Origin: Hyphomicrobiaceae bacterium | GTDB taxonomy: Bacteria; Pseudomonadota; Alphaproteobacteria; Rhizobiales; Hyphomicrobiaceae | Assembly: GCA_021775715.1 (NCBI GenBank) | Contig: JAJFHI010000253.1 | Span: 1-13,588 of the forward strand | DNA length: 13,588 bases | Reading direction: 5' to 3' | Shown here: positions 6,213 through 13,588 of the stretch, piece by piece | Layout of the letters: each line of letters opens with the position of its first letter | How positions within the stretch are numbered: the stretch's first letter is position 1 | Translations under genes and position numbers: made by a program | The notes under the pieces: generated by a model | The model's database searches: none | What the model saw: only the letters and a program-made list of their open reading frames with translations | What the model was told of the DNA's origin: nothing

Positions 6213-7343
6213 ATGAGTTTCAAGTTTTTGCATTCCGCCGACTGGCATATAGGCAAGACGTACGGTGGCTTCGACGCAGACCAAGCGGTCGTGTTGCGTC
6301 AGGCCCGATTGGAGACGGTCGCGACGCTTGGTCATTTAGCAACGCAACATGACATTTCTCATGTGCTCGTTGCCGGTGACGTGTTTGATGCGCCGGGGCT
6401 TGAGGACGCAGTGGTTCGCGCGCTGCTCGTCCGGCTCGGCCAGTTTGAACAGGTGACATGGCATTTGCTGCCCGGCAATCATGACCCTGCCACGCCACGC
6501 GGTATCTGGGATGGTGTTGTGCGCCGTGGCGTGCCGGGCAATGTCTCCTTGCACCTCGAAGCTGTTCCAACGGAAATTGCGCCGGGTGTCATGCTGCTGC
6601 CCGCACCGTGTCTGGCCAAGAAGAGCGAGATTGATCTGACGGCGTGGATGGACACCGCCGAGACTCCTGCAGGGATGATCCGTATTGGGCTCGCGCACGG
6701 AGGCGTGATCGGGTTCGACACAAGTGAAGACAGTGATGGTGGGTTGATTTCTCCAACGCGGGCGCAGGACGCGAGGCTGGATTATCTTGCTCTTGGTGAT
6801 TGGCATGGGTGCAAGCAGGTGAGCGCGGCTTGCTGGTACTCCGGCACGCCCGAGCCCGATAAGTTTCCGCGCAATGAACCAGGTTATGTAATTATCGTCG
6901 AGATCGACGATGCGGGCACTGCTCCGATCGTGACGCCCTTCACGACGCGCAAGTTTACATGGCAGGAAGAAGCTCTGACCCTCTCTTCAGTTGATGACCT
7001 GGATGGCATTCGCGATGTCGTGCGCCAACTGGGCGTTGCTGCACAGCTCCATCTCATAAAGCTGTCGCTTAGCGGACAGGTGACGTTGTCCGACCGCACA
7101 GCAATTGCCGACCGGATTGAAGATCTGGCAGCCCAAGTACACGTGTTAAAAGCAGACCTGAAAGATTTGAAAGTCGTGACGACCGAAACCGATTTGCAGA
7201 CCATCGGCGAGGGTGAGTTGCGCGATGTTGCCGACCGCCTGCGTTTGCGCGCTGAAGACCCAACCAACCCGGAGGCGCGGATTGCAGCTTTGGCACTGCA
7301 GAAGCTCTTTATCGCAAGCCGCAGTGCCGGAGGTGCGGCATGA
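6213..7343 (+). CDS. Mre11/SbcD/YhaO-type DNA repair exonuclease (metallophosphoesterase)
   Basis: A 376-aa calcineurin-like phosphoesterase with the full run of metal-binding motifs of the Mre11 group: motif I HSADWHIGK (Asp10, His12), motif II AGDVFD (Asp56), motif III LPGNHDP (Asn89, His90), motif IV LAHGG (His162) and motif V LGDWHG (His198), followed by YSGTPEPDKF, a capping-loop motif typical of SbcD. These residues hold two metal ions, Mn in known members, for nuclease action on DNA ends. Residues from about 245 on form the smaller C-terminal domain that should contact the ATPase partner. The ATG at 6213 has a modest GGGG upstream. Its stop overlaps the ATPase start by four bases (ATGA, 7340-7343), so the two are coupled. 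A LexA box upstream suggests SOS control. Confidence 0.94.
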   Translation: MSFKFLHSADWHIGKTYGGFDADQAVVLRQARLETVATLGHLATQHDISHVLVAGDVFDAPGLEDAVVRALLVRLGQFEQVTWHLLPGNHDPATPRGIWDGVVRRGVPGNVSLHLEAVPTEIAPGVMLLPAPCLAKKSEIDLTAWMDTAETPAGMIRIGLAHGGVIGFDTSEDSDGGLISPTRAQDARLDYLALGDWHGCKQVSAACWYSGTPEPDKFPRNEPGYVIIVEIDDAGTAPIVTPFTTRKFTWQEEALTLSSVDDLDGIRDVVRQLGVAAQLHLIKLSLSGQVTLSDRTAIADRIEDLAAQVHVLKADLKDLKVVTTETDLQTIGEGELRDVADRLRLRAEDPTNPEARIAALALQKLFIASRSAGGAA

Positions 7344-10042
7344 AGCTTAAGGCATTGCGCGTGCGCGAGGTTGGACGTTTCTCCCAGCCCGTCGCACTGG
7401 AAGGTTTTACGGGAGGGCTGGATGTTTTTGTTGGCGATAATGAAGCCGGCAAATCGACGCTTGTTAAAGCCCTGAAGACGATCTTTTCAGAGAAGTACAG
7501 CTCCAAAAATCAAAAGACCGTCGGCGCGCTGGTCCCCTACGCCGGTGGCGCGCCATTGATCGAGGTTGATTTCGAGATCGCGGGGCAAAGTCTGCGTCTG
7601 ACCAAGCAGTTTTGGTCGGGCACTTCTGCGCGTTTGTTCGATCTGACGGCTGGGCAGGTCATTGCCCGCAATGCGGATGCTGAGACAGCGCTGCACAAAT
7701 TCCTCCACGGCGCAGGTCGTGGAACATCACCGCTTGGCTTGTTCTGGCTCGATCAACAAGAACCACTTTCGCTCAAACCAGTTGATAAAGACGATCAAAG
7801 CCGGTTGCGTGATGTCATTGCCAATCAATTCTCGGATGTTGTTGTCGGTGGCGAGGCACTTGGTGTTCGCCGTGTCATCGAGGACCGCCTCAAATTGCTT
7901 GTGACAAAAGGTGGACTTGTTGCGAATGCCAATCGCAAGCCGCTAAAAAATGGCGATTGGGACGCGCGCCTTCGAGAGCGTGATGCGGCACAGATTGATC
8001 TCAATAAATTTGAGGCGCGATACGCTGAGGCGCAGGAACGTTTGCGAAGGCTGTTGGATATCGAGCGACGTATTGCGGACCTGGCAGCGCCCGCGGCCGC
8101 AACGCAACGAACTGATGCCTTGGCGATGGCCAAGAAGGTCCTTGCCGGGATGCAGGGTGCCCGCGCCAAACGCCAAACGGCGGTGGCAGAGCATGGGGCA
8201 AAGTTGGCCGACTTGAAGAACGCAGAGACAGCACACATGAAATTTGTCTCGCAGTTGGACCAGTTGGCCAAACTTGAGGCAGATCTCGCGACGGCAACCG
8301 AGGAGCTTCAGCGTGAGCGCCAAGCCGCAGCAACGGCGAGCGAAAAGCTGAAACTACTAAGCGAGGAGCACACCAGCGGTCAGGCTGAATTGGTTGTTAC
8401 ACGCAGTGTTGAAGAAACTCTAAGGCTGGAACAGAACCACGCCGGCGATGCGAAGCGTCATGACGAAGTTGCAGCGCGTATTCGCGAAATCGATGCCTTA
8501 CTGAAAAAGGCGGAACAACTCGAAGCGGAGTTGCGCGACAACCAGGCAACGCCGTCTAGGATCGTAGCTCTCGAAAGAGAGCTGTTGAGCATCGACCAAA
8601 TCGAAGCTCGCCTTGCCGCGGCCGCGCCGGAAATATCGGTTGCCTATGAGACGACCGCTTCGGATCGGGTCCTGTTCGATGGCCGTACCCTCGCCGAGGG
8701 TGAGACTTTCAGAATTGATCAACTCGCGGTTCTGATGATCCCCGGTGTCGGCAAGATTTCTGTTAAGCCCGGCGGGTCGGATGATGTTGTCGAAGACCGA
8801 AGGGATCTCGCTGCGCACCGCGAGGTGGCCGCAGAGGTTCTGCAAAAGATTGCTGTCTCCGATCCCGATGACGCCCTCAAGATCGGAAAATTGCGCGCTG
8901 ACGCAGAACGTGCACTCAGCGATACGCGGGTGCGCCTGAGTGCCTTGGCACCACAAGGACCCGAAGTCTTGCGAGATGAACTGGGCCAACTTGCCGAAAA
9001 AGTTGCCGCATATAAGAAGGCTCAGAATGCTGTTGATTCAATCAAAACGGCAGTGGCAGAGCAGCTGCCGACGCTAGAGGCTGCTGCCGCGCGGGTCCGA
9101 GCATTGGACGGGCAGCAGCTGGATACCGCAGCCGCTCTCGAAAAAATACGCACAGAGCATGCGGCGGCGGTCGCTCGGGTTGCGCGACTTGAGGCGCGAT
9201 CAGAAGAGCTTGGCAATCAGCAGGCGCGGCTAGAGTCCGAGTTGCCGGACACTGCCGCACGTGATGGGCTGCTGCAGAAACTGCAGGACGCACTTGTGGC
9301 AGCCCGAAGCAGTGTCGCCGTCGCAGATCAGCAATTAAAAGACCTGGATGAGGTTGCAGGAAGTGAGACGACCTTTGTGACGGCACAGGCAATCTTTGAA
9401 AAGGCTGAGGTGCAGGTGCGCAATGTTGAGCGGGAGTTGGAGCAACTACGTCTCGACAAGAAAGGTCTCGAAGGCGAGCTTACTGTTGCCGAACAGCAGG
9501 GCATTGGCGCGCATTTACAGGAATGCCGCGAGCGCCTTGAACATACGGAGCAGCGCGTCCAGCGTGTTGCCGATGAGGTTGCAGCGCTTGCCATGCTCCT
9601 CGACGAGATGGCGGCCGTCGAGCAACAAAGCCGGGATCGGTTTCTGCAGCCAGTGATGATAGGTCTTCAACCCTACTTTGATTTGGTGTTTCCCGGCGCG
9701 TGTTTGCGGTTCTCGCAAGACCTGTCGATGGCTGAGCTAACACGCAACAATCAAGTTGAACCATTCGCCAACATCAGTGACGGAACCCGCGAGCAGCTGG
9801 CCATTCTGGTTCGGATGGGTTTTGGCCGCGTGTTTGCCAATGGCGGCCAGCCCCTACCGTTGGTCCTGGACGACCCGCTGGCGTTTTCCGATGACAGCCG
9901 TCTCGGCGCCATGTTCCAGGCTTTTGAAGTCGCAGCAAAGGCGCATCAGGTTGTCGTGCTGAGTTGCCGCGAACAGGCCTTCGAGGCATTGCAAGGCAAT
10001 CGCTTGACGCTCACTTCCTGGCGTCCAGACGCGGGCGCGTGA
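7340..10042 (+). CDS. Rad50/SbcC/YhaN-like coiled-coil ATPase, partner of the nuclease
   Basis: A 900-aa SMC-like protein. The N-lobe starts MKLKALRVREVGRFS and has Walker A GDNEAGKST (32-40). Long coiled coils rich in A, E, L and R fill about 205-425 and 485-760. The C-lobe carries the ABC signature region NISDGTREQLAILVRMG (811-827) and Walker B PLVLDDPLAF (840-849), a YhaN-style LDDP rather than the DEP or DEGF of many SMCs. ATP-driven closure of the two heads would gate the nuclease on DNA ends. Only three cysteines are present, all in the last fifth, so there is no CxxC zinc hook. Instead residues about 433-478 form a short non-coiled, Gly- and Val-rich segment (ASDRVLFDGRTLAEGETF) at the coil apex. 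The gene overlaps the nuclease gene by four bases and ends before a strong terminator. Confidence 0.92.
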   Translation: MKLKALRVREVGRFSQPVALEGFTGGLDVFVGDNEAGKSTLVKALKTIFSEKYSSKNQKTVGALVPYAGGAPLIEVDFEIAGQSLRLTKQFWSGTSARLFDLTAGQVIARNADAETALHKFLHGAGRGTSPLGLFWLDQQEPLSLKPVDKDDQSRLRDVIANQFSDVVVGGEALGVRRVIEDRLKLLVTKGGLVANANRKPLKNGDWDARLRERDAAQIDLNKFEARYAEAQERLRRLLDIERRIADLAAPAAATQRTDALAMAKKVLAGMQGARAKRQTAVAEHGAKLADLKNAETAHMKFVSQLDQLAKLEADLATATEELQRERQAAATASEKLKLLSEEHTSGQAELVVTRSVEETLRLEQNHAGDAKRHDEVAARIREIDALLKKAEQLEAELRDNQATPSRIVALERELLSIDQIEARLAAAAPEISVAYETTASDRVLFDGRTLAEGETFRIDQLAVLMIPGVGKISVKPGGSDDVVEDRRDLAAHREVAAEVLQKIAVSDPDDALKIGKLRADAERALSDTRVRLSALAPQGPEVLRDELGQLAEKVAAYKKAQNAVDSIKTAVAEQLPTLEAAAARVRALDGQQLDTAAALEKIRTEHAAAVARVARLEARSEELGNQQARLESELPDTAARDGLLQKLQDALVAARSSVAVADQQLKDLDEVAGSETTFVTAQAIFEKAEVQVRNVERELEQLRLDKKGLEGELTVAEQQGIGAHLQECRERLEHTEQRVQRVADEVAALAMLLDEMAAVEQQSRDRFLQPVMIGLQPYFDLVFPGACLRFSQDLSMAELTRNNQVEPFANISDGTREQLAILVRMGFGRVFANGGQPLPLVLDDPLAFSDDSRLGAMFQAFEVAAKAHQVVVLSCREQAFEALQGNRLTLTSWRPDAGA

Positions 10043-10120
10043 TCAATTTGGTGAGCTGCGTCTACTCGTTCGAAGATAGAGATATGCGATGAGGCGGAGT
10101 ATCGGGGGCGGGGGAGAACA

Positions 10121-10156
10121 AAAAACGTCGCGATCCAAACGGGTCGCGACGTTTTT
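10121..10156. terminator. Bidirectional Rho-independent terminator
   Basis: A 16-bp stem (10121-10136 with 10141-10156, one G:T wobble, loop AAAC) flanked by A runs on the left and T runs on the right, followed by AATTTTT. It therefore serves the ATPase operon on plus (stop at 10042) and the bactofilin gene on minus (stop at 10175). Confidence 0.94.
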
Positions 10157-10174
10157 AATTTTTAGAGCCAATCG

Positions 10175-10726
10175 TTAGCTGGCAGACGGCACCGAGATTG
10201 GCACAGGCGAGGCATGGGCCGACGCATCACCGGTCTCAGACAGCGGGTCGTCTGACCGGCGCGACTTGCCTTCGAAGTAAGCGCCTTGCTCAATTGCCAA
10301 TGCTTTGTGGAAAACGTCGCCCTCAACGTGGCTGTTTGCCTGCAGCATGACTCGGTTTGAGTGAATGGCTCCCAACACCTTGCCACGAACGACAACTTCT
10401 TCCGCGCGAATGCCGCCGGTGATGCGTGCACGCTCGCCGATGATGACGTGAGAGCCATTGATGTCACCCTGGACTTCACCATCGATCTGCATCTGGCCTT
10501 TGGATGTCAGATTGCCGGTGATCACCAGATCTGGACCAATGACCGAGGGAGGCGCACGATCCGTGCCGTGTAAGTTTGGCGGATCAGAAGCTGCCGGTCG
10601 GGCCAGCGCCGCGCTTGGTTGGGATAAGCCAACATTAGGGGGAGTTGCCTGACCAGGCCGCGTTGCACCCATATTACCCACTACTTTGTTTTCTTCACCG
10701 TCTTGCTTGCGAAAACTCGTCAACAT
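10175..10726 (-). CDS. Bactofilin family polymer-forming cytoskeletal protein
   Basis: A 183-aa protein from the ATG at 10726, with GGAGG 11 bases upstream; a TTG at 10744 in the same frame would overlap that site and is less likely. The N-terminal third is disordered and Pro/Ala-rich. The bactofilin beta-helix domain spans about residues 60-160: SVIGPDLVITGNLTSKGQMQ, then DGEVQGDINGSHVIIGERARI, GGIRAEEVVVRGKVLGAIHS and HVEGDVFHKALAIEQGAYFEG, with short Gly-spaced rungs. The tail is Ser/Ala/Pro-rich. Bactofilins self-assemble without nucleotide into filaments at the inner membrane and help shape cells or stalks, often with an M23 peptidase encoded alongside; none is seen here. It is a single gene closed by the shared terminator. 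Confidence 0.93.
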   Translation of the reverse strand: MLTSFRKQDGEENKVVGNMGATRPGQATPPNVGLSQPSAALARPAASDPPNLHGTDRAPPSVIGPDLVITGNLTSKGQMQIDGEVQGDINGSHVIIGERARITGGIRAEEVVVRGKVLGAIHSNRVMLQANSHVEGDVFHKALAIEQGAYFEGKSRRSDDPLSETGDASAHASPVPISVPSAS

Positions 10727-10793
10727 GCCGCCAAGGACCTCCAAACAAACCCTGAATTTGAAAGAGTGGCCAAAACCTAGGCGAATTCGCGAA

Positions 10794-10836
10794 CTGGTCG
10801 ACGACCAGGTAATCGTAGCATTTGCCTCCTACGATT
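10794..10836. promoter_or_regulatory. Two adjacent inverted repeats upstream of the bactofilin gene
   Basis: CTGGTCG-A-CGACCAG (10794-10808, 7-bp arms, perfect) is followed after two bases by AATCGTAG (10811-10818) and CTACGATT (10829-10836), 8-bp perfect arms with a 10-base loop. They sit 68-110 bases upstream of the bactofilin start, where operators would be expected. No T tract makes them terminators. Confidence 0.5.
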
Positions 10837-11214
10837 GCACGCGGCCTTGAGGCCCCTTTTCATGATTTACCTGCCTAGCACGGATGCCAGAGTTGGTCAC
10901 GCAATTCGATTGGTCATTTTTGCAGTGGCCGACCCCCAACGCCCTAAATTGCCTCGAATTTCCAAGCCTTGCCGCTGTCGGTGTAAGGCTGAAAGGCATC
11001 TTTGGCTGGCATTATCATCATTCGTGAAAGTCCTGGCCGGCAGATTAGACAGGCGGTTACGCACAATCCTGTTGATCGTATGATTTAGGCTGAGGGCGGC
11101 ATGTTTCGGCTCCGAAGTCCGGCGCAACCCATCGACAAAAAGCGATTTTATTTTGTTTGAAATACCATTTTTGGAGGTTGCGGCGTCCGGTCAATGCATG
11201 GGCGGCATTTGGCA
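10837..11214. other. Intergenic region between bactofilin and bcp, nothing recognised
   Basis: Open frames of about 75-80 codons on both strands here have no family resemblance, signal sequence or ribosome-binding site. A weak GGCC-TTGA-GGCC hairpin followed by CCTTTT lies near 10843-10860. No hairpin with a clear T tract was found after the bcp stop at 11215. No tRNA-like sequence was seen. Confidence 0.45.
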
Positions 11215-11676
11215 CTAGAGTGCCTCGACGGCCGCGAGGACATCGTCGGCATGGTTCTTTACCTTAACCTTGCGCCATATCTTCGAGACCTTGCCATCTG
11301 CGCCGATCAGGAATGTTGCTCTTTCAACACCCATGTACTTTTTCCCGAACATGGACTTCTCAACCCAGACTCCATAGGCATTTGCCGCGATCTTTTCCTC
11401 ATCAGCAATCAGACGGACTGTTAGGTCGTGTTTGTCGCGAAATTTGAGGTGGCTGGCTTCGGAATTTGGTGAGATGCCCAGAATTGCGGTGTTGTTTGCC
11501 TCGAACTTAGGCATCAGCCTAGTGAAATCTTTGGCTTCGTTGGTGCAGCCTGGGGTGTCGTCCTTCGGGTAGAAGTATACGATCACCGGCTGCCCTTTGA
11601 GTTCGGAGAGCTTGAGTGTCACGCCGTCGCTGTCAGGAAGCCTGAAATCAGGAGCATTTTTGCCTTCACCTACCAT
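11215..11676 (-). CDS. bcp: Thioredoxin-dependent thiol peroxidase (Bcp / peroxiredoxin Q)
   Basis: A 153-aa AhpC/TSA-type peroxiredoxin from the ATG at 11676. It reduces hydrogen peroxide and organic hydroperoxides at a peroxidatic cysteine. The family pattern is complete: NAPDFRLPDSDGVTLKLSEL, VIVYFYPKDDTPGCT with peroxidatic Cys44 and the Pro-Thr-Cys type active site, then ILGISPNSEASHLKFRDKH, LIADEEKIAANAYGVWVEKS and RATFLIGADGKVSKIWRKVK. The second (resolving) cysteine found five residues on in E. coli Bcp is missing here (PGCTNEAKDF), so this is a 1-Cys type. The frame extends 23 codons upstream to 11745 through a lysine/arginine-rich stretch; MVGEGKNAPDF is chosen as the usual family start, with AAAGGCGG upstream. 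Divergent from the AsmA-like gene. Confidence 0.94.
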   Translation of the reverse strand: MVGEGKNAPDFRLPDSDGVTLKLSELKGQPVIVYFYPKDDTPGCTNEAKDFTRLMPKFEANNTAILGISPNSEASHLKFRDKHDLTVRLIADEEKIAANAYGVWVEKSMFGKKYMGVERATFLIGADGKVSKIWRKVKVKNHADDVLAAVEAL

Positions 11677-11999
11677 TGGTAAGCCGCCTTTCTTTCGTCG
11701 TTTTTTACCCATCCACATCACAAAGAATGAGCTTTTGGATATCACGAGTCAGCTAAAGTACATCGTGCGAAACCCTGTCGGGGGTCAAGTCTGTTTAGGC
11801 ATAGGCCGGACTTTCGGTGGGCAGGTGGTGTCGCAGCAGCTGAGAGGTGCGGGACGCGTGAAAGCATTGTGCCACTTGGTATCAATAGGTTTGGTCACTT
11901 CTAACCGCTTTTAGAGCGATGTCGTACCGGTCGGTCTGCAAGGTTTTGCGGGAGCTGATTGGTCGAGTTTGCTTTGGCGATATTACGGGCATTTAATTG
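11677..11999. other. Divergent intergenic region between bcp and the AsmA-like gene
   Basis: About 320 bases expected to hold both promoters. I see no convincing hexamer pair, operator dyad, RNA gene or small coding sequence. The left 70 bases could be part of bcp if an upstream start is used. Confidence 0.45.
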
Positions 12000-13588
12000 G
12001 TGCAGCAGCACAACACCAACCATGGGCACAGTGAAAGACCGCCTGTGCGCCCAAATCCTTATGTGGACACCGCCTATGGCGATCCGGCTGCCGATGTACG
12101 CCGACTTGAGCGTGGTGGCTTCGTCGGTCGGATTATGTTCTGGGCCGGAATGGTTCTGGGACCGATCGTTCTTCTTGCGTTCGCAGCACTTGGCGTCGGC
12201 TACTTTCGTCTGAGCCAGGGGCCGATCGTCCTCTCTTTTCTTGCTGAACCAATCGAGCGGGGAATTGGTGCCGAGCTGTCGGGACTGACGCCCAGGATCT
12301 CCGGCGTAGTGGTCGCGCTCAACGAAGACTACGGATTAGAATTCCAGCTTCAGGAATTGAAGCTGACGGACAGCAACGGGAGTGTCGTGGCGTCCGCACC
12401 GTCTGCCGCCGTCGAACTCAGTCACGCCGCGTTGTGGTCGGGAAAAGTTGTGCCGTCGCGTGTCGAACTAATCGAACCGCGGCTGTTCCTTTTCTATTCT
12501 AAAAACGCCGGACTATCGCTGAGCTTTTCGACGCCGACGGGACCGCCAAAACTGATTGGAAAGCCAGAGATTGTTGAGCGGCCCGACCAAGGCGCCGCCT
12601 CACGTGCTAAGTCCGAGCCGGTCGTCGTCTCCAGCCAGGGGCTAAGCCCTCCGCAGCGGATTGATCTTGCGCGCATTCTTTCTGAAGCTTCTGTCAAAGC
12701 TCGCAGCGGCGATAATGCCTCGGGACATCTGAAGGAGTTTGGATTGCGCGATGCGACGCTGGTACTCGACTATGAAGGCCAGCGCTCGGTCTGGCAGGTT
12801 CCGTCCTACGCTATTGACCTCGAACATCGCCAGGAACGCAGCATTATAACCGGGAGCGGACGTATTGCATCGGCCAAGGGACCTTGGACGATGACATTTC
12901 GTGCAGAGGCACAGGAGCTTTCTAAAACAGTCGGCATTAAGGCGTCCGTCCGCGATCTCGTTCCGCAAACACTTGCGGAGGCGTTTCCAGAATTGAGTGC
13001 GCTGCGGGCTGTTGAATTTCCTGTTGGCGGAGATGTTACAATTGCATTGACGGCAGACGGCGAGATACTAACGGCGGATCTCGATTTGGCGGTCTCACGT
13101 GGACGCCTCGTTCTGCCATCCAACAAGGCCGCCCCGCTCGATATTGCAGCCGGGCGCATGATCCTAAACTACGATGCAGCAAAAGGCGTGCTGGAGCTGC
13201 GCCCGTCGGCCCTGCGCACAGGTGGCAGTCAGCTTCAGGTCTTTGGCTCGATGACATCCAAGACAGATCCCGATGGGATTCGCAGTTGGCCCTTTGAGAT
13301 CAAAGCAACGGATGGCTGGCTTGCCTCTGGCAACGTATCCGAACGTCCGGTCGCGATCGAAGAGTGGCAGGCGAAGGGCCGGATGTTGCCGGATAAGGGC
13401 ACGTTGCATATCGACAATTTTTCCATTCAAGCCGCAGGTGGGCGGTTGGATGTCCAGGGTGTGTTTGACCTAACTGCAGAAGCATCCAGTTCGCGCATAA
13501 CCGGTAAGTTCAGCCCGATGTCGTTGCGCGCCGCGAAAGCTTTGTGGCCGTCGTCCATTGCCGTTGATGCACGCGAATGGGTTGACGA
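12000..13588 (+). CDS. AsmA/YhdP-like DUF3971-type membrane-anchored protein (C-terminal part beyond window)
   Basis: 529 residues to the window edge in one open frame. The frame opens just after a TAA at 11994-11996, so only TTG 11997, GTG 12000, later GTGs (12045, 12063) or the ATG at 12135 can start it; GTG 12000 is my choice, with low certainty. Residues 1-45 are polar and Arg/Pro-rich (cytoplasmic). About 46-68 form one transmembrane helix (MFWAGMVLGPIVLLAFAALG), after which the protein should face the periplasm. The rest has the beta-repeat style of AsmA-like proteins: LRDATLVLDYEGQRSVWQVP, GSGRIASAKGPWTMTF, DLDLAVSRGRLVLP and GGSQLQVFGSMTS. These long beta-groove proteins are implicated in lipid transport between the membranes. 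The family call follows from topology and repeat character; the transport role is inferred. Confidence 0.82.
   Translation, partial: MQQHNTNHGHSERPPVRPNPYVDTAYGDPAADVRRLERGGFVGRIMFWAGMVLGPIVLLAFAALGVGYFRLSQGPIVLSFLAEPIERGIGAELSGLTPRISGVVVALNEDYGLEFQLQELKLTDSNGSVVASAPSAAVELSHAALWSGKVVPSRVELIEPRLFLFYSKNAGLSLSFSTPTGPPKLIGKPEIVERPDQGAASRAKSEPVVVSSQGLSPPQRIDLARILSEASVKARSGDNASGHLKEFGLRDATLVLDYEGQRSVWQVPSYAIDLEHRQERSIITGSGRIASAKGPWTMTFRAEAQELSKTVGIKASVRDLVPQTLAEAFPELSALRAVEFPVGGDVTIALTADGEILTADLDLAVSRGRLVLPSNKAAPLDIAAGRMILNYDAAKGVLELRPSALRTGGSQLQVFGSMTSKTDPDGIRSWPFEIKATDGWLASGNVSERPVAIEEWQAKGRMLPDKGTLHIDNFSIQAAGGRLDVQGVFDLTAEASSSRITGKFSPMSLRAAKALWPSSIAVDAREWVD

Noticed and set aside
7825..8989. Long minus-strand open frames inside the ATPase gene
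   Set aside because: Shadows of the coiled-coil coding sequence; Ser/Arg/Cys-rich translations without domains.
10835..11127. Open frames of 82 (plus) and 76 (minus) codons between bactofilin and bcp
   Set aside because: Mutually overlapping, basic random-looking composition, no ribosome-binding site or homology.
11597..11914. 105-codon plus-strand frame overlapping the start of bcp
   Set aside because: Antisense to the conserved bcp N-terminus and then random sequence; no signal for expression.
11959..12213. 84-codon plus-strand frame near the AsmA-like gene start
   Set aside because: It is in a different frame from the long AsmA-like reading frame, which continues to the window end with a transmembrane helix.
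1..13588. Defence island, prophage, transposon or CRISPR array
   Set aside because: No integrase, transposase, phage or Cas-like protein and no regularly spaced repeats. The nuclease-ATPase pair looks like an SOS-linked repair system rather than an anti-phage one.

Overview
The window looks like chromosomal DNA of an alphaproteobacterium, most likely of the order Hyphomicrobiales (Rhizobiales). The inference rests on the families present: Usg, DUF1285 divergent from a MoxR ATPase, a bactofilin, and a Bcp peroxidase divergent from an AsmA/DUF3971-type protein. A GAAC-N7-GAAC motif, the LexA box form known from alphaproteobacteria, agrees with this. No phage, insertion sequence, CRISPR array, rRNA or tRNA is visible. 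Genus and species cannot be given from sequence alone.

Layout, left to right. (1) 1-852, minus: N-terminal 284 residues of a MoxR AAA+ ATPase, cut by the window edge. (2) 1015-1605, plus: DUF1285 protein, whose stop abuts that of the convergent usg gene (1606-1881, minus). (3) 2058-2912, minus: a cluster of three very short genes encoding putative secreted peptides of 43, 46 and 46 aa. They share a near-identical signal peptide, two are a recent tandem duplication, and a strong terminator closes the cluster. (4) 2913-3516: about 600 bases without a convincing gene. (5) 3517-3957, plus: small acidic putative lipoprotein, followed by a 32-bp tandem direct repeat. (6) 4196-4765, plus: GNAT acetyltransferase, convergent with an L-2-hydroxyglutarate oxidase-like FAD enzyme (4817-5944, minus). 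(7) 6213-10042, plus: a translationally coupled pair, an Mre11/SbcD-type nuclease and a 900-aa Rad50/SbcC/YhaN-type ATPase. The pair is preceded by a -35-like TTGACA and a LexA/SOS box, and followed by a bidirectional terminator. (8) 10175-10726, minus: bactofilin, with inverted repeats in its upstream region. (9) 11215-11676, minus: Bcp-type peroxiredoxin. (10) 12000-13588, plus: N-terminal 529 residues of an AsmA/DUF3971-like membrane-anchored protein, cut by the window edge.

How the genes relate. The best-supported functional unit is the nuclease-ATPase operon, whose putative SOS box suggests induction by DNA damage. The ATPase lacks the CxxC zinc hook of classical Rad50/SbcC and instead carries a short, probably beta-rich, non-coiled segment at the apex of its coiled coil. 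The most novel-looking element is the mini-peptide cluster at 2153-2912. Its predicted mature products are only about 20-23 residues, with an almost invariant C-terminal segment in the two duplicated members, and I recognise no family for them. The remaining genes are ordinary housekeeping or envelope genes lying mostly as single transcription units.
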